This document shows, one piece after another, positions 35,455 through 46,691 of a DNA stretch of 64,000 nt. How positions within the stretch are numbered: position 1 is the first letter of the stretch; each line of letters opens with the position of its first letter. The notes beneath the pieces were generated by a model, which ran no database searches, was not told the DNA's origin, and saw nothing but the letters and a program-made list of their open reading frames with translations. Where the stretch lies: assembly GCA_037693485.1 (NCBI GenBank), contig CM075350.1:69048001-69112000 (forward strand), written 5' to 3'. The position numbers and the translations under genes were made by a program. Source of the DNA: Kitagawia praeruptora. Lineage: Eukaryota; Streptophyta; Magnoliopsida; Apiales; Apiaceae.

Positions 35455-36511
35455 TGTTGGGATTTATGGGTGATAGCATAGAAACAACTTAACTATATTT
35501 CCCTGTACTTAGTTTTTACTAAGTTGAACATATTGTCACAGCCAGAGTATGTCTTTGTATTCGAATAATTGTTGTCATGTAATAATTGTATGATTTGGGA
35601 GAAGTTCATACATTTGTTCAAGCCTCAAGGAAAACATCCAGAAGACAGCAAGAATAAAAGTTACTGTCATGTTCTTGACAGTAAAGTTACAAGAAGACAA
35701 ATGTTGCAAAGTCACGACAAAGCTACATCTGACAGCAACATTGGCTGAAGCATGGGACAGTAACATTCTCACACTTGACAGCAAGTCGGGAGTTCCGACA
35801 GCAACATTGGCGGGACTCGTACTGTCAACTACCGAATATTCCTTTGACAGCAGACTCTGCGGTTAAGGTTACTCTCACCTTGAATTATTTGATTTGGGTA
35901 TTTTTCTCAGTCAAAGCCCGTGACAGGTAACATGTTCAAGAAACAGATTTGCTGCAACACTCTATCGTTTGTTGCAGACCTGCAAAGACTACGACAGAAG
36001 TTTAAGAGATTCACAAGACAAGGCTGGTCAATTCGAGGTGTATGTAATAGCCACATCTACTAAAATTGTATTAGCTAGAAATAGAAAGAATATAGGTTGC
36101 TTTACTTATAAGGTTTATCCTGTCTGTATAGCAATTTAGGAAAGTCACATGGGTGTACAAATTGTAGTGAGCTGCCACTTGAAAACGACAGCAGCTCAAC
36201 ACCCCATGCGATGGAGACAACAGAGTATCTTAGTATATTTAGATACATCTTAGATTCTTTTCTATTCATGTACGCACTCGAAGCAATCTTGTATCTCTTG
36301 AGATATCGAAGCTGGAGAAACACTCTCTCCAGGTTGTAGCAACACTTAGCACAAGATAAATAAAACATTTATTTTGTGAGAAATCTTGTTTCACTTATTG
36401 CTTGCATACATCTACTGATAATCTATAATCTTTATCTTCGTTGTTGATTTAAAGATTGAATTTTATCAGTATTGCATTCAACCCCCCTTCTGCAATACTC
36501 CGGGACCAACA
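35455..36511 (+). repeat. Element 1 3' LTR
   Basis: Same ends and length as the 5' LTR, with the same word array (about 35530-35880) and TATAAGG at 36107-36113. About 40 substitutions or small indels relative to the 5' LTR were noticed by eye. Confidence 0.9.
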
Positions 36512-36830
36512 GATGCATATATCATTGATCAGTGTCTGTTTTGTGTGTCTGGAGGGAAACACAGGACCATCTTTTACTACTCTATTCCTACATTGACTTT
36601 GTCCTACGCAAGCTTCCGCTGATTTGTGAGGTGGACTTGCAACGTAGCTACAATTCATGGCTAGACTTCATTTGTGGCATTGATCAAATGGACCTTTCGT
36701 CCCGTATAAATGAGGTAGTTAGTGTGATGTAGTATCAAATTTATGTCACCAAATGTGAAGATAGCGAAACAAAAGAATATATGATGGCGATGTGCTCACC
36801 CTGAACAACTATTCGACATCATTTTGTATG
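36512..36830 (+). pseudogene. LINE-type zf-RVT relic, 3' part
   Basis: After the target duplication the frame reads VCVLCVWRETQDHLL and then YIDFVLRKLPLICEVD, matching the C..C...E...H (zf-RVT) pattern and its downstream helix. Together with 20640-20744 it shows that element 1 inserted into an old LINE fragment. A CRNE-like remnant may follow near 36760. Confidence 0.5.
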
Positions 36831-37231
36831 GAGGTTGCGAAATAGGTTCAATCTTCTCTATTATAACGGTAAAAAAGCATTTTTGGTGTCCAAACTTGAT
36901 GAATTTTGATAATATGGTGTCTGTACTTTTAAAACTATCAATTTGGTGTTTGAAACCGGTTAATCCTTTACATTTGGTGTTCGTGCCGGTTTTCTAACCG
37001 GTAGCCAATAAAAAATGAAAAAAATAAAAAAATGAATAATATTATATTTGTTTGTCCGAAAAAAATGAAAAAATTTAAACTTATTTTTACGAAAAAATGA
37101 AAAAAACTACACTTGTTTTTTCAAAAAAAAAGGAAAACTTACAAAAAGTAAAGACATGATACTCGCTTGTGGCATACGCTTTCCAAATGTCAGAGTAGAG
37201 TAGATTACTAGAGTAGCTTTAAAATTGTTTA
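36831..37231. other. AT-rich spacer with TTTGGTGTCC words
   Basis: TTTGGTGT recurs at 36890, 36912, 36951 and 36975, with two AACCGG words nearby, so it may be the edge of another repeat. No gene seen. Confidence 0.3.
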
Positions 37232-37239
37232 GCATATAC

Positions 37240-37373
37240 CTGTGTTTTCAGAACTGGACCGGGCATCGAACCGGAAGCCCTACTGGTTACTGGTTCGATT
37301 GGTTCAACCGGCTCGACCAGTGGTTCAACCGGTGTGACGTCATAATTATGTAATATATAATTAAATATATATA

Positions 37374-37412
<39 letters not shown>

Positions 37413-40400
37413 CAATCTGAATTTTAGGAATAATCTGCATATCCAACAAAATAAAAAAAATTCTGCATATCCAACAAAATAAACAACATTCTGATTATAC
37501 AGAAACAACAATGTCTAATCATCTCCATGGAGTTTTTTTAGAATTAAGACTAAAATATCTAATCATCTTCATCAATAAGCAAATGTCTTTGTTGTCTTAA
37601 GATGTTATGGACTTCACGATCATTACTGCTTGAGCTCCCACCCTCAAACATTGAGAAATCAACATCATCATTGCCTATACAAAAAAAATAAATGATTGTG
37701 TTAATAAAGCAATATATGAATACAAGTACTTGTTAAATAATCGTATGATAGACTTTAACAACCTCTATTTCTACTAGGATCTTCCAAATCCTCATCGAGC
37801 ATCTCTTCCAACTCATTGTAATCAAGCTCTCCATTGTTAAATAAACTCATTGTCTACTTTATCAATGCATTCATAGTCAATTGGATCATATTGTCTTTTT
37901 TTTTCTTTGCCACTACAAATATCATAACATTTAAAAAAGAACTTTCAATATCAAGTATAAGAAATACCAAAACATGGGACTCATATAATAATGAAGTAAT
38001 ACAAGAAGATTAAAATGTATACCGTTTTTGCAATCGCAAATTATAATGCACGAAGACAAGATCATTTAGCCATTGATGTTCCAACCTATTCCTCTTCTTG
38101 GTATGGATACGCTCAAAAACACTCCAATTGCGCTCACATCCGGAAGAAGATGATGTCTGACTCAAAATTTTAATAGCAAGTCTTTGCAAATTTGGGGCAT
38201 CTGAACCAAATAGCCTCCACCATTCATCTAAAAGATATTTGTACACCATAAAAAGGAAGAATTAATGCAGAATCAGAATTAAACACTCCCTCATACAGAA
38301 AATCAGAATCAGAATGAAAAGAAAATAGAAACAAAAAACATACCAGGACGAGTATTTTTCACATTCTTTTGAGCTAATCCACGTCCAAAACTTTTTTTAC
38401 GCTCCCTGAACATACTAATCTCATCCATTATATTAGGTGCATCAGGGATAAACTTTTCTATGCAATCAAGTAAACCAGTCATAACCTCAGGAGCTTGACA
38501 TGGACTATCTGGATCATACTGAAAGGCAGGATTTAACCAAAACGCAGCTGCATGGAGACGTTTACGCAACATTTTATCCCACCTAATATTATTAATATCA
38601 GTGTAGGTGCTGTACAAATGCTCTTTGTTTCTAAATATCTCTTTTATACCCTTAATTGCCCTCCACATTCCCTCATACACATAACCTAAAGAAGGTTTCT
38701 CATCTGAATCACACATGCGCAAAAGTCTCATAATAGGACTCATAATCTTCACCACAACTGCACAATTTTGCCAAAATGTACTATCTAGAACAATATTCTT
38801 AACATCTCTTCCTCTCTCTAGCTTCAAAAACTTTTTAAATCCCGCATTTATAACCATAGCTTCCAAATAGTCTTTGTGATCATAAAGACTCTTCAGTGCT
38901 ATGAATGTCGTGCCAAAACGAGTATCTCCTGGACTAATTATTTCAGTCCATCCAGGCCTACTCCTTAACCATGCATGAGTCCATTTATGATTATACACAA
39001 AAACCGTGACCCTTGAAGCAAGTAATGCCAAATTTTTCACTATAGGTAATTCTCCAACATCTTTCAAAATCAAATTAATGCAATGGGCAGAACAGGGGGA
39101 CCAAGAAACTGTTGGATATTTCCTATTTAACAACTTTCCAGCCGCTTTATAATTGCTTGCATTATCACTGATCATATGAACAACATTCTGGACACCAACT
39201 ATTTCAACTATTTTAGCAAAAAGATTGCATAATTTATCAGCATTTGATTCAATGGAATACACATCAACTGATTTGATAAATGATATCCCATCAGAGCAAT
39301 AAACCAAAAAGTTAATCAATGATCTATCACTACGGTCTTTCCAACCATCACCCATTATAGTACAACCATTTTGAACCCATTTGCTTCGAAGAGAATCGAT
39401 TGTCAATTGTACTTGAGTTTTGGCCTCTTTAAGCAAAGGGACTCTTAAAGAATGATAAGAAGGACCGGTGTATCCGTGACCCATGGTAGCTATCCTACTT
39501 ATCGCTGCTTCATAAAATGGTGAGTTCACGGCATTAATTGGAATACATGCATCATACATCCATAAAACAAATGCCATATCAGTTTCATGCCATCTTTCTT
39601 TACTTTGCAATTTTACTTGTATACTAGGTTGAGATGAGTCCATGCCTGAACTAGCTTTCATGTAACTTCCAATTGTTTTTTTTCTCTTATTACTATCAGC
39701 TTCTTCCTTATCCTTTGGATTTGGAATTTCTTCAACATCATCACTTTCTAGTTGTGTGGAATTTTTTCTTTTATTTTGTGCAATTTCTATTAATGACCCA
39801 GCAATTTCAAAACGAACATGTTCAGGAACTTTCTTACAATGTTTGACGTTACCATAAACTCCGGCAAGATGTTGCTTCATGCGGTTGATTCCTCCACCAC
39901 ATATAACTTGATCACAATATGCACATTTGATAGCTTTTGTCTTTCCGCTCAGTTGTGCCACCTCATAACAATGCTTCCACGCAATGTCCGTCTTTCGACG
40001 AGGATTTAGAGCAGAACTACCATCACTTTGTTCCATCTCCGGAGGGGTAAATGAATCCATGTTCTACAATTTCAAATAAACTTAATAAAAAAAAGGGAGA
40101 AGTAATTAACAAGTACAGTAATAAAAAGGTTACTCGCACGAAACCAGAACAATCCTAAACAATAGACAAGCACATTGCAACTAAAAGCAAAGAGGACTAC
40201 AGGAGGAAGGGATCAAATGAATTAGTCCCTGTGTTTAGAAAGAAGGGTATGGAGTATGGACTCTACTGTCTCACTGTCAACTGTGAGCTACAGAAGATAC
40301 TTTATCATTTTGTCATTCTAGTCTAATTTGCCACAGATTGGTCCTCATGTTCTACAACTTGAATGTTGAATGTTAGTCTACGCAAAAGCTTAATGCTGAG

Positions 40401-41106
40401 GTGCTTTAGTTTTTGTATTTGGTTTAAAATCATGACACTGGCGTCAAGGGAAGCCAGATTATATTCAGCTTTGTTGTCCCCTTGGCAGCTATTCTTAATT
40501 CTTATATGTTCTTTTCTATATCTCATAGTCTACCATCCTATCTCATCCATTTCACCTAGTAATTAAGAAAATTTAACTGGTACAAATCTGCTCTATCTTC
40601 AACATAAAAATTCTCTTAATAATCTACAAGATTTAAACTAGACAAGAGATTTAAACTTTAAACAAATGGCAATTAACAAATCAAAACACCAAACACTCAA
40701 ATCAAAACAAAGATATAGATATATACATAAAGATTGCAATTAACAAGATATAGATAAAAACAGAGAGATCTCAAAACGTAAGTATCAATTAACAATTAAC
40801 ATATTCAATTAACATACTGATTGTTAATTACTAGTTGAGTATGAAAGGAGGCGGAGGAGATTCGCACAAAGAGAAAGAAACCCTAGAACTGGAATAAGTG
40901 AGCTGGGTTTGTACTTTGTTGCGTTCTGTTTTTTTTTTCACGTTTTATTCAAAAAAACGGCCGCCGGTCTCACCGGTTTTTGGCCGGTTCTGGCCGGTTC
41001 TCAACAGGTAAACCGGACGACCGGTTTTTGGGATAAATCGAACCGGACCTGCCACCGGTTAGCGGTTCGACCGGTCGAACCGGCCGGTCCGGTTTTAAAA
41101 ACACAG
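37240..41106 (-). mobile_element. Apparently complete hAT transposon (hAT-1)
   Basis: The 3.87-kb element has imperfect inverted ends, CTGTGTTTTCAGAACTGGAC on the left and the complement of CTGTGTTTTTAAAACCGGAC on the right. The 8-bp direct repeat GCATATAC is perfect on both sides (37232-37239 and 41107-41114), as in hAT transposition. Subterminal zones (37255-37335 and 40965-41095) are crowded with AACCGG/CCGGTT words, the usual binding sites of hAT transposases. An unbroken transposase lies inside. A (TA)n tract is at 37365-37408. Confidence 0.92.
37837..40060 (-). CDS. hAT transposase, predicted 665 residues, three exons
   Basis: Exons 40060-38344, 38227-38023 and 37912-37837 join in phase at GT/AG sites. 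Domains in order: a BED-type zinc finger (W28, C46, C49, H64, H74/C75); a DUF659/RNase H-like catalytic region with MGDGWKDRSDRSLINFLVY and SDNASNYKAAG; the conserved WSPCSAHCINLILKD segment; and a C-terminal dimerisation region with DEWWRLFG and SSSSGCERNWSVFERIHTKK, ending after QYDPIDYECIDK. No stop or frameshift interrupts it. A further acidic stretch lies downstream in another frame (37830-37560) and may be an untranslated or former C-terminus. The protein would cut the element out and reinsert it in the nucleus. Whether it is expressed cannot be told. Confidence 0.88.
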
Positions 41107-41114
41107 GCATATAC

Positions 41115-41585
41115 TAGTGATTTGGTTGGTTTTGTCAAACAATTATTTTTTACTCTTAACAATTTTTAAAAGATTTTTTGGAACTAAAAGGAAAATGAAC
41201 CTTTTATTTATACAATTACATGATTAGCAAAAAAGAAAATAAATGATAATTAACTAGAAACATATTTGAGTTAATATATACATCTCTCTTTTAATATGTA
41301 GATCTGTTCATAATAATTTTTTCCAAGTTACTAAATTCATCTTTTATTATAGATCTTTTTTGTCATCTTTATTACTACGATTTAGGTCAAAGTTACCCAA
41401 ATACTATTATAGATAAATTATAATTTTTTAATTGTTTATATAGAATTTCAAAGTAACAATATTAATAAAAGATATATTTAAAAAAAGTTGGTTTAATTTT
41501 ATATAAAAAAATTGTATTGTTCATTTCATAATCAAATTATAAAATGTGATCTAAGACAATTTATAGTGTTGATGTAATGATCTGT
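41115..41585. other. AT-rich spacer between two hAT elements
   Basis: Non-coding, no repeat structure recognised. Confidence 0.4.
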
Positions 41586-42901
41586 TGGTTATAGGGTTGT
41601 AAATGAGTCGATACACTCACGAATAGTTCGGCGTTCGGTTCGAAAAAAGTTCGACTCGAGTTCGATTCAATTTATTAACGAGTCAAACATGATCACAATT
41701 TTGAGGTTCGTCTCGTAAATGAGCTGAACTTGAGCACAACATAGTTCGGCTTAATAGTTCGCGAACAAGTTCGATTATATAGTTCATGAACAAGTTCGTT
41801 AACGTAGTTCGTGAATAGACTCGTAAATATATATGGTCCATGAATGAGTTCTTGTACAAACTCGATATATATTCTCATTAACATATTTAATTAAGATTTT
41901 ACAGGAGTCCTTGAATTTACGATAATTAGTAAATAATTTTAGTGTTTTTGAAATAATATATTAGTTTATTTTATCTATTCATTATCTTCTTTTGTTAAAT
42001 ATATAATACATTATTTTTATTATAAATAATTAAATTAGACATACGTTACACTGTAATTATAACACTAGCATAAAAGCCCGTGCAAGGCACGGGCCGGTAG
42101 CTTAAATATATTTATAAATCAAATTATGTTAATGTCGTTAGTTAAGTATGTGCAAGTTTATAATTTGAAATTTGATACGAGTGGTACTGATAGCAATCAT
42201 AATATTTTTTTTAATTTATTGTGGGTCATAGAATATGATTGAAGTATTCGGTGGGTGCTTTCTAATTAAGATGACTTTTCAGAACACTTACAATTCTAAC
42301 CATTGGTTCTTCGAAAATGGTGCATTCCTTTAGCTAATTTATAACCATTTTTAAGGTAAAATCTAAATATCTTTCAAGCTATTCCATTCCGAAAGTGTAA
42401 GTTCTGGTCCTGATTTTAATAACAATCCTTTGAAACTCTGTCTAGACCTTGTTCTTTAAGTTCTTAAAACTCTTTTTCTAACTTTTCCCTCTCTTTTCTT
42501 CTAATCTCTTGATATTTAAGAATTCATGTCTTTGTTTCTTTTTCGACATTTATTTATCTTTCAAGATATCATAAAATTCAATTATAAATAATTGACTTAA
42601 CAGATCTACCTTGCGTAACAAACTTATCATTCTCTTGACCTATGCGCTTGAGAATTGATGAATTACGTCTCAATAGATATTTTTCGTGCTTCCATGATCA
42701 TGAGCTAAAATTGTTCATGTCTCATTTCCCTATACTTTGACATTGAATTCATCATTATACTTTGTCAAATATTATATACAATTTATTCCAATATATTATT
42801 GAAAAATATCTTTATAATTCACTATGTATTTCATGCAAGTAATTAGTCAATAATTGATAACTCATAATTCCATCTTATAAATAAACAACATATTCTATGT
42901 A

Positions 42902-43171
42902 CTCCCTCCGTCCCAACCAAATGTTTACATTTGGTTTGGGCACGGAGACCAAGGAAAAATATAAAGAAGGAGGAGAGAAGTAGGAAAAATGAGTAAAATG
43001 GTGGGACCCATCATTATATAATGTATAAAATGAGTTAGTGGAGAAAATTAGTGGATGTAGTTGATTTTTATATTATAAAACTTTACTATTTTAGGAAAGT
43101 TTAGAAATGTAAAGAATTGGAAGGGACATCCCAAAAAGGAAAGTGTAAACAAATGGATGGGACAGAGGGAG
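42902..43171. mobile_element. Stowaway-type MITE nested in the Helitron
   Basis: 270-bp element with CTCCCTCCGTCCCA and TGGGACAGAGGGAG ends, with TA at 42900-42901 and 43172-43173. Non-coding. Confidence 0.88.
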
Positions 43172-43852
43172 TAATTATTTATAAATAATGGTTATGTTAT
43201 CCAATCTTATTTGTATATTACATATTTTGGATAATTTTCTTACTATTCATACTTTTATTAATATGTACTATTCATATATATTAGTTGCTTCTAGTTTCAC
43301 TAACAATAGTTAATATAGTTTAATTCATATAAAAATGTCATACCAAAATTAGTTACAAACAATTATGCGCTCCATTTATGATATTGTCAAGAAAAGTAAA
43401 TAATTTATCACAAAAGAACAATTATAGGCCTACATCTATACTATACTATTAAACCCAAAATATTAAAAGTTTCGTAGCCGGTCGGTACTCTGGTCGGGCT
43501 TGATTAACATATTCTTAAGTACAAAAATTAATAAATAATTGGATCGGACTTAATTAACATATTCTTAAACCCAAAATAAATCTATACAATACTAATTGAG
43601 AGAATATAAAAAGTTTGATACTTGGACTTATTAGGCCTAAGTTATAAATTGTAAAATAAAATATTGAATAAAATATAAATAAATAAATATTTATGTATGT
43701 AGTTGATGAATTTTAGTATTAACTCAAATGATCACATAGCTCAATTGGTTAGAAATTTAGTGAAACACTTGATCCATCTTCAATAAATAGTGAAATAGAA
43801 CATAAAAAAAAACATTTATGTATGTAGTTAATGAATTTTATTTTTATCACAA

Positions 43853-43922
43853 ATGCTCATGTAGCTCAAGTGGTTGGAAGGATGAATTAACCTATGCGAG
43901 GTCTTGGGTTCAAATCCTTGTA
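43853..43922 (+). repeat. tRNA-like (SINE-head) segment
   Basis: TAGCTCAAGTGGTTGGAAGG (A-box-like) and GGTTCAAATCC (B box) lie about 35 bp apart, as in tRNA-derived SINE promoters. A related A-box-like TAGCTCAATTGGTTAGAA is at 43738. The full cloverleaf does not fold convincingly, so it is not a tRNA gene. Confidence 0.4.
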
Positions 43923-44406
43923 CACATTATTTTTTCAAAGATTTCAGGTTAGATTTAGAAGTAGGCTTGGAATGAATAAATTTGCTCAGGATAACCGAAC
44001 GTGTTCTCCTATTATATATAGAAAGATTAGTTGGTTATTTATTAACTAAATTTAATCGAATCGTGGATAATTGTAGACTAGAAGGATGTATTTAATTTTT
44101 GAGGTTTTATCTTTTTTATTTTTAATGCATTAATATTCATGAGATGTTCATGAGCTAGTATTCATGAGAAGTTCGTGACCAATAGCTCGTGAGACATGTT
44201 CGTGAAATGTTCGTGAATAACATTTTTCTTAATGAGTCGATACACAAACAAAAAAATTGGCTCGATAAAAGTTCGAGCTCGAGTTCGAGCTCGAAATATT
44301 TATAACGAGCTGATACATGAACAGTTAAGAGTTTGGCTCGGTTCAGCTCATTTACAGTCCTAGTTGGTTAGTATACTGTAGATAAGACCATGAATCATTT
44401 GGTTAA

Positions 44407-44709
44407 GACTTAATTGCAGGAGGATGACCTCAACTATTTTTTTTTTACACAAAAATGACCCAAGTATTATTTTAAGCAGATGATTGCATTCCGTCTAAAT
44501 TAATCTAAAAACTGTTGTTGATTTTTATTTTTGGGCCATTTTTGTGTTAAAAAAAACATTGCCCAGCCATCATCCTACAATTAAGTTACAAATTGAATAC
44601 ACTCATCTGTTTAAAAAAAATAGTTTGGCCATCACACTGCCTATTTTTATACTTGGGCCATTTTTGTGCAAAAAATAAATAGTTGAGGTCATTCTCGTGC
44701 AATTAAGTC
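44407..44709. mobile_element. Mutator-like MITE, 303 bp, 9-bp target duplication
   Basis: Inverted ends start GACTTAATTGCA(G/C)GAG. GATGACCTCAACTATTTTTT on the left matches the complement of AAATAGTTGAGGTCATTC on the right. The 9-bp repeat TTTGGTTAA flanks it (44398-44406 and 44710-44718). Non-coding. It lies between hAT-2 and hAT-3. Confidence 0.85.
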
Positions 44710-44728
44710 TTTGGTTAACGATTAAACG

Positions 44729-46349
44729 TAGGGCTGTCAATCGGATAAAACGGATACGGATACAGCCATATCCGAATCCGAATCCGGGAATTCGAAACCG
44801 TATCCGAATCCGTATCCGAATTCGGAAATATCCGGGAAAGCTATATCCGTATCCGAATCCGCCGGATATTATCCGGATACGAATAATATCCGAATCCGAA
44901 TCCGGCTGTCAAAAAAAGATAAAATTTTCTGAAATTTGCAAATTACCAGAAAAATACAAATTAAAATGATAAATACAGAATAATCAAAATCATAATCAAA
45001 ATCAAATTAGTCATCTAAACAAGCAAACTTAATACTTCTTTGATGCAAATCATCAATTACAAAAACAACCTAATTCATATTTTATCTACTCTATCTTTTC
45101 TTTTTCTACTGATGCAGGTGCAGCATGAACAGGAACAGCTTGAGTAGTAGCATATTGCAAAATTCCGAAAGCTTTAGCTTGGCCTTGCTGAGTTGCTGTG
45201 CAAACTTCTGAACATTTTGAACTACGAACTTCAACTACGTTATATATGTCTTCAAACCTGTTGCATGATAATATTAAAAAATTAAAATAAGTAGAAAGGT
45301 TGCATATGTTAATCCTATAATTAACGAAGAATAAAACAAGTAATCTAGCAGCAGCTCCTACTTCAGTGAAACGAGCTCATTTAGCATCAACACAGTCAGG
45401 AGATCAGCTCAGCACAGTCATATGTATATTACAGGAAAAACCTTAAAAAACCACCATCATCAAACACATCAGGTTATATATTCACATAACAATTGGTGCT
45501 AATTTTCTAAATAATAGTTAAGCTTTCATACTAATCAACATTTACACTACATCGCTACATGATTGCTTCCTCCATATCTTTGGTCCACTATCATATTTCA
45601 AAAAATAAAAAATTAATTTGGTTGGAGATCTTAGTAGATCACTTCTATTCTAACTAGTACTAGTAACTAATGCTTTGTCACGAATTGTTGTTTCTATTTT
45701 TTGAAAAATATTTCTCGACGATCCAACCGTACGGATGTCAATATATATCTAATTTAGTGATATTCCCAAATTTTCAAAAAATAAAAAATTAATTTGGTTG
45801 AAGTAAATTAACCAAAATAGTTTAAATCTGATTTATTGAACTCAAAATAGAGAAAAAAAAATAGTAAATTGATCGTTTGAAGTATAATAAATATGTACTT
45901 ATGTTCAAATTTGGTTATTGTGTCTCTAAATCTTTCAAATTAAAGAGTTTTTTCTTTTCTTCAATAAAAAATTAAAATTTATCTGATAAAAATCAAAAAG
46001 TCAATCAATAAATCTTAATAAATATAAATTAAAAATTTATTTGATAATATAACTTATGTAATTGTAAATATTAAAAAAGAATCGTGTATTGCATGAGGTT
46101 ATATGATAGTCTATTTAAAACTGAATAAAATGTATCACGGTATATTTATATATCATATATACTTAATTTCGGATTCGGATATTTTCGGATACGAATACGG
46201 ATAATATCCGTCGGATATTGAAAGCTTCGGATTCGGATACGGATAATATCCGCTTTACTTCGGATACGGATAATATCCGTTTTTTCTCGGATACGAATGC
46301 AGATATTTCGGACGGATATCGGATTTGTCGGATTTTTTTGACAGCCCTA
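44729..46349. mobile_element. Non-autonomous hAT element (hAT-3) with GGATACGGAT words
   Basis: 1.62 kb, ends TAGGGCTGTCAATCGG and the complement of TAGGGCTGTCAAAAAA, perfect 8-bp target repeat ATTAAACG (44721-44728 and 46350-46357). Subterminal zones 44745-44905 and 46180-46335 are arrays of ATCCG(A/T)ATCCG words. The arginine/proline-rich ORF across the left array is a repeat translation. The interior may hold a captured exon (45115-45260). Confidence 0.9.
45115..45260 (-). pseudogene. Possible captured exon inside hAT-3
   Basis: On the minus strand a coding-like stretch follows an AG at the end of TGCAACAG and reads FEDIYNVVEVRSSKCSE, then AFGILQYATTQAVPVHAAP, ending at TAG near 45091. 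Base composition is less AT-rich than the surrounding element. I do not recognise the family. It could be the last exon of a captured host gene or the decayed C-terminus of the element's own gene. Confidence 0.3.
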
Positions 46350-46691
46350 ATTAAACGTGTAGCAGGAAGGAGGAAGCAGAACGTGTAGGTGGGGTTGGAG
46401 ATGGAGGTCCCACAAAGTACCTAACCCAAGTTTTGTTCAACGTTGACTCCACCGCCGCATACACGAACCACGTCTCCTGTTTCCTCTGACCTCATCCCCT
46501 CCCCGACCTCCTTTTGTCTACTTTTCTCCTCTTTCCATTTCATACTCAAACTCAACTGATGATAATCAAGACAGCTAACATAAATACTACTTATATACTA
46601 CTACAGTTACAGTAATAAATATACATACTTTTACAAATATATACACACACATTTACATTTCTCCAATTTATATACAAAAAGAAAAGCAAAG
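46350..46691 (+). promoter_or_regulatory. Proximal promoter and 5' leader of the aspartyl protease gene
   Basis: Only about 340 bp separate the right end of hAT-3 from the ATG. The stretch contains CT-rich segments (46485-46550) and a TATA-like TACTTATATACTAC (46590). The core element cannot be fixed with confidence. Confidence 0.4.

Larger units (their letters stand above)
20740..36516 (+). mobile_element. SIRE-like Copia retrotransposon, full length, defective (element 1)
   Basis: A 15.8-kb element with 1.06-kb LTRs (20745-21800 and 35455-36511), both TGTT...AACA. It is flanked by GATGC duplications at 20740-20744 and 36512-36516. Order: LTR, initiator-tRNA-Met primer site, gag, protease, integrase, RT, RNase H, spacer with a mini-gene, a large 3' ORF in the env-like position, polypurine tract, LTR. 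That order with a long 3' ORF is the hallmark of the SIRE/Maximus lineage. Multiple stops, frameshifts, an RT deletion and a nested insertion make it inactive. By eye the two LTRs differ at about 40 positions (roughly 4%), which suggests a fairly recent insertion. Confidence 0.9.
42065..44026 (-). mobile_element. Non-autonomous Helitron nested in hAT-2
   Basis: On the minus strand the 3' end is a hairpin GCCCGTGC-CTT-GCACGGGC (plus 42076-42094) followed within about 10 bp by CTAG and then T. The 5' end is TCTTTCTATATATAATAGG near 44026, preceded by A. Inside, at 43437, a plus-oriented TCTATACTATACTATTAAACC also resembles a Helitron start, so a second copy may be nested. No Rep/helicase. Confidence 0.65.
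41594..44362. mobile_element. Non-autonomous hAT element (hAT-2) carrying nested insertions
   Basis: Ends TAGGGTTGTAAATGAG on the left and the complement of TAGGACTGTAAATGAG on the right, flanked by perfect 8-bp repeats GTTGGTTA (41586-41593 and 44363-44370). Subterminal words are GTTCG(T/C)GAA and GAGCTCGA, on the left 41620-41870 and on the right 44140-44335. No transposase. The interior holds a minus-strand Helitron and a Stowaway MITE, which account for most of its length. Confidence 0.88.

Noticed and set aside
43853..43922. tRNA gene
   Set aside because: A and B boxes are present but acceptor and anticodon stems do not form convincingly.
44697..44969. 90-codon ORF rich in Arg-Ile and Pro-Asn
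   Set aside because: It is the translation of the ATCCGAATCCG subterminal array of hAT-3, not a protein-coding gene.
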